Assembly (NCBI GenBank): GCA_018398765.1 | Contig: JAHBMJ010002953.1 | Coordinates: 1 to 14,484, forward strand | DNA length: 14,484 nucleotides | Source of the DNA: Chromera velia | Taxonomy: Eukaryota > Sar > Chromeraceae | Reading direction: 5' to 3' | Program-made: the position numbers and the translations under genes | In this document: piece after piece, positions 1 through 8,696 of the stretch | How the letters are laid out: the number at the start of each line of letters is the position of its first letter | Numbering within the stretch: the first letter of the stretch is position 1 | Notes under the pieces: generated by a model | The model's database searches: none | Told to the model about the DNA's origin: nothing | Seen by the model: the letters and a program-made list of their open reading frames with translations, nothing else

Positions 1-1147
1 CCTCAAAAACCCAGTTGCCCAAATACTTATATTTACTCACCGCTTCCACTGGTCTGCCTTCATAAAGAAAAGGGGTCCGGGGCACTAGGTCGGGGTGGGG
101 GGAGGAGAGACGCATAACTTTTGTCTTCTTTAAATTCACCTTCAGGCCGTGCTCCTTACAATAGTCCTCGAGGCGAGACAGGCGTTTCTGCAAGTCAGAA
201 GCACTGTGAGCAAACAGAACAAGGTCGTCAGCGTATCCGATGCTTTCAATTAAAACGTCAGACAGTCTGACAGGAGTCTCTCCATCAGTACCCCCAGCCG
301 AGCTTTGATTCCTGTTTTCATTATCGGAGCTGACAGACTTATGCAGATTGTTGATGAAAAGAAGAAAGAGGAGAGGAGAGAGAGGATCGCCTTGTTTTAC
401 TCCTCCGCCTTTTGAAAAGCATTCTGTTGCCCCATCTACCCGAGCCTTCACCTGACTATACATCGAATGAATCATCCAAACATCGGCTTGGCTTACTCCT
501 TCCTCCCTGAGCCTCTCTAACATTTTGACCCGAGGAACTGTATCAAACGCCTTGCTGAAATCAACAAACGCGGCAATCAGAGGGCTCTTCTTCTTTTTGG
601 AGCTGAGAATTAACAAAGACAGAGCAGCGAAGGCCTCCCTTATCCCTACTCCCTGTCTGAAGCCGAGCTGCCTTTCGTCAATTTTCACCTCTTTCCTGAT
701 CTTTGAGTCCATCAATAAAGCAAAAATCTTACCCAGAAGCCCCACAATGTAGATCGGGCGCCATTCATTACAGTCGAGACTCGGCGGACCCTTGGGGATG
801 GGAGCAATGCACAATACATTCCAGCGTTCAGGCCAAAAAGAAAAAAGGTGAAACAAGTTGAAAAAGACAAAGAGCAGCAAGCGGGAGAGAGGAGAAAAAC
901 CAAAACATAACGAGAGGTGACAGGGGCCAACCCTATCTAAACCCAGCGCCTTCTTTGGGTCAATTCCTTTCAGTGTTTCCTCGATCATGTGTATAGAGAA
1001 GGCGGGCTGAGAAGGAGGGGGGAAGGCCAGACCAATAGGTGCAGGCGGAAGACCAGGACCGTCGAAGACCCCTGCCCAGAACTGAGTGAAAGAAGATGCA
1101 GCGGATTTATTATGATCCCCTCCCCTCTGTGTTTTGATTTTCCTGTT
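1..1147 (-). other. Reverse transcriptase domain of ORF2, uninterrupted to the window edge
   Basis: From the TGA at 1148-1150 down to base 1 the frame is open for 382 codons. Motifs appear in the canonical order. IPKG lies near 790-805, followed by a WRPI segment with GKIF. A QLGFRQG block comes next, then motif A VDFSKAFDTV (536-571 with flanks). Motif B VKQGDPLSPLLF lies near 370-405, the catalytic GYADD at 224-238, motif D LKVNLKKTK near 130-155 and the thumb YLG near 17-25. All three catalytic aspartates (one in motif A, two in YADD) are present, so this domain itself looks intact. It has no stop codon inside the window, so ORF searches that demand a complete ORF would miss it. Confidence 0.95.
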
Positions 1148-1799
1148 TCATTGCCAAACTTTCGAGGGGTCAACTGCTACTTCTCTAGCTAGCCTCTCTG
1201 CTGTCTGTTGCTCGAGCTTACTCCTTTTTGCTGCAAACAGTCGAGCTCTTTCCCTTCTCAGTTTGACAGATTCTTTTCACAGAGGGTGAGAAGGGTTCGG
1301 AACATGTTTTGCCTTTTCCTCTGCCTCCTTCACCTTCAAATGAATCAGGCAGCATTGAGGGTCCCACCAAGCCTGACGGGTGCTCTGCTTTCTCCCAGAC
1401 TGTCTTTCCTTCTTAGATGCCTTTCCCCCGTCTACTACTGTACCCACTTTACTGTCTGCCAGCCTTTTTTCCCAGGAAAGACCCAACTGTTCCAATTGGT
1501 CAAGATGAGAAGCCTTGCTGAGAGAGTTGGGGGGGGGAGCATTCTGAGGGGGAGGTAGTTGTGGGGGAAGGGGTGGTGGGTCAGGGGGAGGTGGGATAAG
1601 GGGAACAACTTAATCTCCTTCGCGCAGTTCGTTTACCCCTCTGTCGAACAGGCCGGGAAAAACCATCTCAGAAAACGGTAGGACCGCTCAGGCGAGAGGA
1701 ATCATTTTATCATCAGTCACCGGGGAAGTTCTATTAACAGTAAGGAGAGGGGGGAGAAAAGAGAAATTCTTTTCGCCCGTGGGGGCATGCGGAGGATTA

Positions 1800-2770
1800 G
1801 AAGACATAGAGGGAGGAGATGAATCAAGAAAAAAAGAAAGAGAAAGAATAACATGTTGAGGGGCAAAGTCAGCTTCCAGGTTTGAAGTGGCAGAGGACCA
1901 GGCTGTCAAAAGAAAAGGATCTACAAAAAAGTGATCAATCGCTGTTGTTTCTTCTCCTACTTTAAAAAAGGTGCACGGGCCCAGAAAGGAGACATCAACA
2001 CCCAGCCTCTCACATTTCAAGGATAGGCCCTGGAGAGGAATTAAGTTAGAGCGTTCACAAAGACGGATCAGCCAATTCCCTTGCTCGTCAGGTTGACTGC
2101 CATGGCGGCAGGCTGACAATCGAGAGGGCTTGCAAGCATCAACTTCGTTCTCTTCTTTGCTTTCATCAGTGGGACATAGCATTCTTTCCCAAGTCAGCCC
2201 TTCCGGCACCCGAGTCCCTAGCTTGCCGTTCATGTCCCCAACCAGGATACGCAAATCCTTGAGAGGTACCTGACACAGTACATCGATCACACCCTCTCTC
2301 TCTCTGTCTCTTTGCTCCCTGTCTCTCTGTCTCAGGTCAGACCCTCTAGGTAGAAAGTACATACCGAAGACATGGAGGACTCTCGTGGCTGACTCCCCCC
2401 CTTCTGAGGGAGAAGGCACATTCACTGACAGACGGACCAGATTTTGACCCACCAGCTCCCACCTTGGCTGCAGTCCATGAACTAAAGAATTCCTGACTAG
2501 GATGCATACACCCCGTGTCCTTGCTTCCCCGATGGTTGCGGCTTTCCTTCTCGACCCTTCTGCTTTGATTTTCCTTCTCAACCACTCAAAGTGATCGAAA
2601 TTATGCCCTGTGTGAGTGGATGTTCTTACGGGCATGGAAGGGCACTTCGTTTCCGTCAACACCACAATGTCTGCCTGGCAAGCGGCCAGCCACCGCTCGA
2701 GAGCCTTGCTTCATATGCGTGACCCTAGCCCCCCCACATTTACCGTTTTTATTGTGAGTTTCCTTCTTCC
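1800..2770 (-). other. Apurinic endonuclease-like (EEP) domain of ORF2
   Basis: Visible active-site blocks are the N-terminal NVGGLGSRI (asparagine), DIVVLTETK (metal-binding glutamate, near 2650-2672), VGDMNGKLG (the GDxN block, near 2215-2240) and AIDHFFVD (near 1920-1945). The last block, normally S-D-H, reads A-P-Q-H-V-I-L (near 1855-1875): the His is kept but the Asp position is Gln. The segment NWLIRLCERSNLIPL matches the usual helix of this family before the I-D block. A TGA at 2711-2713 interrupts the domain about 28 codons after the ATG. In an active element this domain makes the first-strand nick at the target. Confidence 0.9.
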
Positions 2771-2980
2771 TGAAGCCATGAGACCAGACTTCATATCGTA
2801 AGAAGGAGAGAAAATATTGTGGGAGGATGAGGATGCAGAAGAAAAGAGAAGGGAGGGGGGGGACGGCTGAAAGACCCATTAAGGGATTGAAAAGGTTGCA
2901 GAGGGGTGCACCAGTGGGGCAGAAGCAGAAGCATATGCAGAAGCCGAAGCAGAAGAGGAAGAAGAAAAAGAAACAGAAGC

Positions 2981-2987
2981 AGAAGAA

Positions 2988-3034
<47 letters not shown>

Positions 3035-3067
3035 AGAAAAAGAAGAAGAAGAAGAAGAAGAGGAGGA
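2981..3067. repeat. Homopurine GAA/GGA microsatellite inside ORF1
   Basis: The plus strand is purely A and G for 87 bases, built mostly from GAA triplets with GGA and AAA variants. Less pure GAA/GCA repeats extend to about 2924 on the left and 3100 on the right. On the minus strand it encodes the serine run in ORF1. The triplet unit means length changes keep the frame. Mirror symmetry in such a tract can form triplex (H-DNA). Confidence 0.97.
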
Positions 3068-3569
3068 TGAGGAAGAAGGAGAAGAGGAAGAGGAGGACGA
3101 CGATACTGCAACCGGAGGGGGGGGAAGGTTGGAAGGAGAACCTGCATGACGCTTTTGTCGGTCTGAAACTTCACACTTTCTGAGTCTGCATGCTTCCCTG
3201 CGACCGGCCCAGAAGGCACACACCAGACGCTTCTCGTCTTTCTTTAGTTAATCTGCGCTTATCCATGCGAAGTTGGAAGCGCTCCTCCTCCAAAAATCAT
3301 ATTCTCTTCTCTTTCTCTTTCCGCTCCTCACTGCACGAATTCTTGCAGAAGAGCGTGAGCCTCCATGTATGAGGGCTCGGTCCTCCTCGTCCCTGTCATT
3401 AGAAGATCTAGAAGAAGAAAAAGAAGAATCAAAGACAGAAGAAGAGGAAGAGGGGGAAGGCGAGGATAAAAAATCACGCTCATGTCTCCTCCTACGGCGT
3501 TCTCTTTCTTGTTGTCTGTCCTCATGCAGCTCTCGTCGAGGGGCGGATATGAGATTCTTTCCATTTAGG

Positions 3570-3703
3570 GGGTTATTGCAGCACCCTTTTTTGAGACAGT
3601 TGCAATCGACGCAGGGTCTTGCTGGGAGAGATTCCGACCCTCTAGCGCATGAGCATCTGGATGACAGACGACATCCACCTGCTGAAGCCTTGCAGTTACA
3701 ACA
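3570..3703 (-). other. CXC-like cysteine cluster within ORF1
   Basis: Eleven cysteines fall within about 44 residues in the order CC-x-C, C, C-x-C, C-x2-C-x-C, CC, ending in CCNNP. The C-x-C repeats, the final C-x2-C-x-C and a Cys followed by Asn-Pro resemble the zinc-binding CXC/CRC modules of tesmin/TSO1 and MSL2-type DNA-binding proteins. It is not the CCHC zinc knuckle usually found in retroelement ORF1 or gag proteins. The spacing differs from the classic families, so membership is only suggested. The cluster is intact despite stops on both sides. Confidence 0.55.
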
Positions 3704-5419
3704 TTTCCCTTTATGGTTCCCCCCCCGTCTGTTACGGCCCTGCTTATCGGGCTTTTCCCTGCCATTCTCTCTCTTTTCATTTCTCTCCTTTGCATCATAT
3801 CTCTCCTTCTCTTTACTTCTCTCTCCGTCCCCCAATTTGCTACCTGAGGCCTGTTTGTACGACTATTGCTCCTCCTGTCCACATTCTCTCTGCGGGGGGG
3901 GTAGGAAGGAAAAAGCAGAACGAGAACGGATGGGCGGAGGGAGAGGGAGAGAGGAAGCTGAGGAGAAGAAAGAAGCACCATGAGGAACACCATAACTCGG
4001 TCCGCAGGCCGCTTGAACAACAGGCAGAGAGGACAGAGAGGAGCAAAAAGGAGGGGGTGCCACTGGAGGTGGAGTGAGAGGAAATGAAAGTGAGACAGGT
4101 GGAGAAGGAGCAGGAACAGCAAAGTGAGGAGGAGGAGGAGGAGGTTCAAGAGGGGGACGAGGAGCTTCCGGGGAAGGAGGCAGAGGGGGAGGTGGCGGAG
4201 GGGGAAGAAAATGAGATGGAGAAGGGGAAAGCAACGGAGGCAAGCAGAGGGTTGGGGCGGAGGGTTGAACAGAACCATGACAAGAATCCATGGATACAAA
4301 AGAAGGGGGGAGGATAACAGATGAGGACCGACCAAAAGCAAACTGAGGGGCAACAGGGAGAGAAAGGTATGGAGGAAGACATGTATATGGAAAGGATGCA
4401 TCATACAGTAAACACGTATAGTTAATTCGTTGCTGCCTATCTAGATTCTTCCTTGTCCGTGCCCTTCCTCTGCTCTTATTAGACTTTCTTCTCATCTTTT
4501 TCCTCTGTGTCTGTCTCTTCTTCCGTGAAGTTTCCCCTCGAGAGTGAGGGAAGAAGGAAAGACACTGAGAGGGCCGTCTGCCTAATGTATCTGTACAAAG
4601 CTTTTTTGCGAACTCATCTGTTTCTGCCTGAAGTGCGCTCCATCTGTTGGTGCTCATCGTCTGTCTAACTGCATGCCTTTCTGCCTTCCAAGAACGAACC
4701 CTCCCCTTTCTTTTCTGCACAGTTCTCCATACCTCCGGCTCAGGAATTCCTACAAAGGCCTGGTCAGCACAAGGCAACCCGTCCCACCTGGGGCAAAATT
4801 CAGGAGGGGGGGGCATCGAGCAAAGGGGGGGGAAATCCGTATCCGCTCGAGGGTCACTTTCGGCATGTTCTTCTTTCCCTGCACAAAGAGGGAAGGAGAG
4901 AGAGCGGGCCGGAATGAGTTCATATGACAGAGCGGGCTGCCTCTCTACCTTTCCATCCGACCTTCTTCTCAGCGATAAGATTGACTCCGTCTGCGTATCT
5001 GGCTGACTAAATCTTCTTTTTGTGAGGGGTGTGAGGGCGGAGGAGAGATCATTTCCTTTCTGTCGATTCATTTCTCTGCATGCCAAAAAGTGTCCTTGCA
5101 TCAGGCTATCTATTCCGCCACCTACTTGGCTGTCTATGTCTGTTTCCCTTTCTATCTGACTGTCGGAAACGGTTGACAAAAGCACAGGAGAATCGACCCA
5201 CCGGGCCCGCTCCTCCCCAATCTCTGGTTGATGTGCGCGGCATACTTGGCAGGGAGGAGCTTTGCCCTCTCTTGGTTTCCGGTCCCAAGCCAGTTGTAAC
5301 TCGTTCAAATCAAAGGGACCAGGTTTGGAGGGGGGCTGCTGGGGAGGCAAAGCCGAGGTAGGCAGGCAGACAGGCAACACGCTTCTCTCATGGAGGGATA
5401 GGGGTGTATCCTCCTATTA

Positions 5420-5576
5420 GGACACCGGGGGGGGAGGGGCATCCAAGCTTGCTCTGTTATGCTTATGGATGGCGGGACGGGCATCGGGCGCTTCGCGCCC
5501 GATGCGCCGGACACCGCCCCCCCTGGCGTCCGCTGCTACCGGCCCGTACAAGAAAGGATACCCCCCCCCGGTGTCC
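5420..5576. repeat. Nested inverted repeat with G-run and C-run ends and a central hairpin
   Basis: A perfect 15-bp terminal inverted repeat (GGACACC followed by eight Gs at 5420-5434; eight Cs followed by GGTGTCC at 5562-5576) encloses a perfect 11-bp hairpin at the middle (arms 5481-5491 and 5495-5505, loop TTC). The two symmetry centres nearly coincide (about 5498 and 5493). It abuts the upstream end of the retrotransposon frame. It could be a tiny foldback element or structured 5' sequence of the retrotransposon; which of these cannot be decided here. Confidence 0.6.
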
Positions 5577-5615
5577 ATGCGGAGTTGCCCACCGAGGCTA
5601 ACGTTCAGCTTTTTA

Positions 5616-5637
5616 ATGCATGCATGCATGCATGCAT
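5616..5637. repeat. (ATGC)n microsatellite
   Basis: ATGC is repeated about five times, followed by a T run. The alternating purine-pyrimidine pattern can adopt Z-DNA. Similar short GCATGC clusters recur within both LTRs (near 10220-10235 and 11945-11960). Confidence 0.95.
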
Positions 5638-6134
5638 TTTTTTTCTTATAGAGGCCCATGCATGCAACGATGCTCCATAACAATATATACAATAACATGT
5701 TTTGTGTGTGTAAACTGGGGAAAGTCTCCCAAAAGAATGCGGACCATCTTTGGAACTCAAACCGCACAACCTATCCTCAACGTTCAAAATTAATTTCACC
5801 TCCCATGCACCTGAACGTGCCTGAACGGCAACACCCACCCAACCTTCCTCATTGAGTCCTCTGCCAATCAGCACCAGCCACTCAACCCAAAAAATTCGGT
5901 GAACACGCTCTGCTCTGCTGAATCGGATATCAGCTGATTTGAGGTAAACAAAGTGATTTTTTCTCCATGTGTCGATCAAGAAGGAAGTCAGTTTGTAAGT
6001 ATAGATCGGAACAGAGACGGGAGTGAGGCTGGAAAGATGACATTCCTTTGAAGAGTGAATGGGACTTTTCTCGTCCTCGAACTCACTGCCTTTCAGGTGT
6101 GCACCAGGCGATGGATCCGAAGCCCCCCGCTTAG
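5638..6134. other. Gene-free stretch
   Basis: I see no convincing gene. A minus-strand frame (5605-5979) runs through the ATGC repeat and has no recognisable domain. A GTAAGT at 5995 and a TTTCAG ending near 6101 could look like a short intron on the plus strand, but the flanking sequence shows no sustained coding frame. Confidence 0.5.
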
Positions 6135-6200
6135 AAGAAGAGACAGAGACAGAGAGTGAGAGAGAGAAAGAGTGAGTGAGAGAGAGAGAGAGAGAGAGAG
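6135..6200. repeat. (GA)n microsatellite
   Basis: An imperfect run of GA dinucleotides with GACA and GTGA interruptions, becoming a pure GA run at the right end. Confidence 0.95.
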
Positions 6201-6423
6201 CTCCGAGTTATTTTCATTATGTATCTATAGATAGGTCGGACTTCGTGCCTGAAGGGGGTCCATAGGCTTGTCAGAACGTATCGGGGTGACTTCGCATTGG
6301 GGTAGTCAGGTGTTCCAACGTTTTCTTCTCCTTCCTCAGTCCTTCTCTTTGCACGCAATTGGTGTATTGCATTTACACATGGTGTCTCGATGGACCGAGA
6401 TCGAGTACATGCATGTATGACTC

Positions 6424-6453
6424 TATCGCCTTTCCCTCTATCGCCTTTCCCTC
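6424..6453. repeat. Two tandem copies of a 15-bp unit
   Basis: The unit TATCGCCTTTCCCTC occurs twice head to tail. The surrounding 6201-6540 holds only short frames without recognisable features. Confidence 0.85.
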
Positions 6454-6539
6454 TCCTCTCAGCATCTTTCACTGTTCAGAGATCGAAAAATTACTGATGA
6501 CTTGCACAGTCATTGACAAGTTGCACATGAATGAGATCG

Positions 6540-6720
6540 CACACGATTGTTAACTAAGCTAGTAACATATTAGTAACATGATTAGTTTGAAGACACTTTT
6601 AATTAGTGTCTGATAGTTTAAGATATATTAGTGTTTTTGAGTTTTAAGATAGTCTTAGATAGTTAAAAAGATTTTAGGATATTGTATAGCTGAGAAGTTA
6701 GGAGTTTTTTTTGTCTACCA
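6540..6720. other. AT-rich block without genes
   Basis: This stretch is much richer in A and T than its flanks, with short repeated pieces such as TAGTAACAT and GATAGTT, and ends in a run of eight Ts near 6706-6713. If the coiled-coil frame at 7122-8696 belongs to a minus-strand retroelement, this T run could be its poly-A tail, but nothing else supports that. Confidence 0.4.
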
Positions 6721-6782
6721 TTATGCCTCACACCCCCCCGCCATCCGTAGTCCGGTGTTTTTAGATGACCTCATTCTGAATC

Positions 6783-6852
6783 ACACTGGGGGGGGGCATC
6801 CACCCTCAGCTCTCGTAGCGCTGCACACCACCCCCCCCATGGTGTCATACAC
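6783..6852. repeat. G-run to C-run inverted element, similar in plan to 5420-5576
   Basis: A nine-G run followed by CATCCA (from about 6787) and an eight-C run followed by ATGGTGTC (to about 6848) face each other about 45 bp apart. The 5420-5576 element has the same layout: a G run then GGGGCATCCA on one side and a C run then GGTGTCC on the other. The similarity is limited to these ends and G/C runs align easily, so common origin is tentative. Confidence 0.35.
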
Positions 6853-6877
6853 CCCTATATAGAGGGGGTGGCCCCTC

Positions 6878-6993
6878 ACGTTATCGGCAGGCTGTAAAGA
6901 TGGGCAGAGGGACTGGGGTAACGAGTCATTGGCAGGCTGGAGGGATGGGCAGAGGGACAGGGGTAACGAGTCGTCGGCAGGAGCTAGGGCAGG
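6878..6993. repeat. 45-bp tandem repeat, about 2.6 copies
   Basis: Units start with ACG at 6878 (43 bp), 6921 (45 bp) and 6966 (partial). They share the GGCAGGCTG and GATGGGCAGAGGGAC blocks and end in GGGGTA. On the minus strand this would read as a repeated LCPSLQPAD-like peptide, but that frame has no other sign of being a gene. Confidence 0.85.
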
Positions 6994-7121
6994 AGGGAAA
7001 AATTGGTTTGGGTAGGATAGGGGCTCTTTGATTGGCAGGAGCCCCCGAGACTGCCGCGTCGCAGGATGAGATGATCTGCAGAGAGAAAAGGTCCTGCCGC
7101 CCTTCTTCCCCTGAGGGTAGT

Positions 7122-8696
7122 TCAATGCCGGGGGGGCCGTGCCCCCCCGTTTCTTTCCCCCGATTCCCCCCCCTTCAGTCCATTGATGTGCATAAGGCTC
7201 TGCACAACAGAGGCATCTGTTCCCGATGGACCCGTTCCCATAGATACATCGGTGGGCGGGGAGGCCTGAGAGCGCTGCTGTGCTAATGATCTCGGGAAGA
7301 ACGTGACTTGCCCCATCGCGCACCCCTCTGCTCTGGAGTGTGTGCTCTTCATCTCATCCTCTTCAGCTGCGGGCCCCCCTTCCCACCCATCAGCCCCGAA
7401 CAACCTAGAGCAAGGAGCCCTCCTAGACATCTCCCCGAAGCCACCTCTCATCAGGATACACTCACCCCCGAACTTCGACCGAGCACGTTGGTCTTTCTCG
7501 ACCGTGCCTGGATTCCCCCCGAACCCCCTTGCCCCACGTTTCGGCGTACCCGGTTTGTCCGCCCTGACGGGCTCTGGGGATAGACTGTCTTCAGCGAAAC
7601 CGGGGGACCTCCAACTGCCCTTGAGAACGGGGTCCCTACCCCTGCCCTCTCTTTCATCATTCCTATCCATCTCTCCCCTGTCTGGCAGACCGGTTTGCCA
7701 CTTCTGCAGAAACTCGTAGAGACGACGGGTGACAACTCTCTCCCCCTTGAGCCCCTTGGTTGCAGCATTCCAATCCTGGTAGACCTGGGCGTATTTGGAG
7801 ATGAGGGCTTGTTGGGCGAAGGAGGCCTCCCTCTCCACCTCCGCATCGAGGGCTTTCTGTACCCGCACGAAGAGATGGAACAGTGGGATGGTACCCCGAT
7901 GGATGAAGACCCTCCCCGTAGATGCCCTCTCGTCCGTTGAGAGAGAACTAGAGTCTGCGGGGGGCCAGAAGATCAACCTATCCCTATTCACTCCCTCCCT
8001 CTCCTTCACCAAATCCACTATATCTATCCAGTCCCCCCGATCACCGGAATCCAGAGTAATCTCGGCCTTGTGTCCCCCGTCCCTCTCTGTCCAGTACCTG
8101 AAGTGACGGATCTGGAGTTGCTGGGAGACCTGGGAGGGGTTTTCCTTTCCGGCGGCCTCGGCTAGATCGGAGAAGAACAGACAAACGGGGGTAAAGGATG
8201 AGAAGTCCTTCCTCTGTTAAAGGAAAGCGACCTACTTCACCCATCTTCCGTTTCCGTCAAGCACTTCTTTCTTCCTTTCATTCTCATAATCTATGATAGA
8301 GGCGACCGTGACCGCAGTGCATCAGGAGAAGTCAAAACTATGAATGATGAGATCACTGATCTTTCTTTCTCTCGTCTTGAACTCATCATCAATCATACGA
8401 CCTATCTCTCTCTTCTCAAGTTTGGAGATCCTCGTCTCCGCTCTCTAGATTTTCTTGCCCTGCCCTTGGACTTCGTTATTTAACTTGTCCTGATTTTCCT
8501 TCAACTTTCTCTCTCTCTCATCCATTTTCTTTTCCATTCTTTGTTGAGACCGGAAAATATTTTTCAGCGTAACCTCGGCATCATCAGACGCGTCCGCGTG
8601 CCCTGCCCCGCGGCCATCCTCCCCCTCGGGCTTGCTCTGGTCTCCGGCCTCCTGCTGGGCCTCTTGGGCACTTCCACTTCCCTGGGGATCTGCCAT
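7122..8696 (-). pseudogene. Decayed coiled-coil protein frame, possibly a retroelement ORF1
   Basis: From ATG 8694-8696 one frame runs to TGA 7122-7124, broken by TAG 8445-8447, TGA 8322-8324, TAG 8232-8234 and TAA 8217-8219. The first 45 residues are acidic and Gln/Gly-rich. A charged heptad-like region follows (KKMDERERKLKENQDKL and, past the first stop, ISKLEKREIGRM), then DLIIHSFDFS, and later a mixed alpha/beta-looking stretch (QQLQIRHFRYW, AEITLDSGDRGDWIDIV). The last 150 residues are Gly/Arg/Pro-rich. A coiled coil followed by an LIIH-type strand recalls L1-type ORF1 proteins (coiled coil, RRM, C-terminal domain), but this is not proven. No endonuclease or RT follows it. Three of the four stops crowd at 8217-8324, so an intron there, or a non-coding gap between two exons, is an alternative. 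Confidence 0.45.

Larger units (their letters stand above)
1..2794 (-). pseudogene. Non-LTR retrotransposon ORF2: endonuclease-linker-reverse transcriptase, partial and interrupted
   Basis: The frame starts at ATG 2792-2794 (a second ATG is at 2777-2779) and begins with a short basic stretch followed by NVGGLGSRI, typical of the start of APE endonuclease domains. The order is endonuclease (about 2750-1800), Pro-rich spacer (about 1600-1520), the WWD-x-x-C linker (near 1375) with a basic helical region, and the reverse transcriptase (about 1000 to the left edge). Stops interrupt it at 2711-2713 (TGA), 1688-1690 (TGA), 1610-1612 (TAA), 1277-1279 (TGA) and 1148-1150 (TGA). Reading continues in the same frame across each one with recognisable sequence, so these are nonsense changes in one ORF and not gene ends. 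The product would nick target DNA and prime reverse transcription on the nicked end. The C-terminus lies outside the window. Confidence 0.93.
1..5413 (-). mobile_element. APE-type non-LTR retrotransposon, 3' end beyond the window
   Basis: Reading from high to low coordinates there is an ORF1-like region (5413-2879), an ORF2 beginning at an ATG (2792-2794) with an apurinic endonuclease-like domain, a linker, and a reverse transcriptase that is still open at the left edge. This is the usual order of APE-type non-LTR (LINE) elements. All parts share one reading frame. In-frame stops lie at 3863-3865, 3248-3250, 2879-2881, 2711-2713, 1688-1690, 1610-1612, 1277-1279 and 1148-1150; the one at 2879 may be the natural ORF1 stop. 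The copy is therefore dead, but it has suffered substitutions rather than indels. The 5' end is uncertain: two adjacent stops at 5414-5419 bound the frame, and no target duplication can be seen because the 3' end is missing. The clade cannot be assigned from this. Confidence 0.93.
2879..5413 (-). pseudogene. Retrotransposon ORF1-like protein: Pro-rich, basic, CXC-like cysteine cluster, Ser-rich tail
   Basis: The frame is open from just inside the stops at 5414-5419 to TAA 2879-2881, apart from TAG 3863-3865 and TAA 3248-3250. It ends 84 bp before the ORF2 ATG and is in the same frame. Segments in order: GPFDLNELQLAWDRK, then a CxxC (CQVC), near 5320-5230; a polar stretch; TNRWSALQAETDEF near 4645-4600, resembling the NRF/W-xx-L segments of some retroelement proteins; a strongly basic stretch (4560-4440); a long polyproline region (about 4270-3900); a second basic stretch; the cysteine cluster (3570-3703); an SR-rich region; and a Ser run encoded by the purine microsatellite. 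The role (RNA or DNA binding) is inferred from position. The start is uncertain: the first in-frame ATG is at 5099-5101, yet plausible coding lies upstream of it. Confidence 0.72.

Noticed and set aside
2791-3183. Poly-Lys and poly-Leu frames on both strands
   Set aside because: Shadows of the GAA microsatellite; the Ser-reading frame matches the ORF1 frame and is preferred.
1-5413. Altered genetic code (stop codons read as Gln/Arg)
   Set aside because: All three stop codons occur within the frame, so every stop would have to be sense. Decay by C-to-T change is simpler, and the host gene at 13142 shows no in-frame stops.
5605-5979. Minus-strand frame of 124 codons
   Set aside because: It runs through the ATGC microsatellite, has an alternative start and shows no domain or composition typical of the window's real coding regions.
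6781-7323. Minus-strand frame with GNRCLCCAEPYAH, somewhat like a zinc knuckle
   Set aside because: The spacing is CX2CX5H without the fourth ligand, much of the frame is the 45-bp tandem repeat and G/C runs, and it overlaps the better-supported coiled-coil frame.
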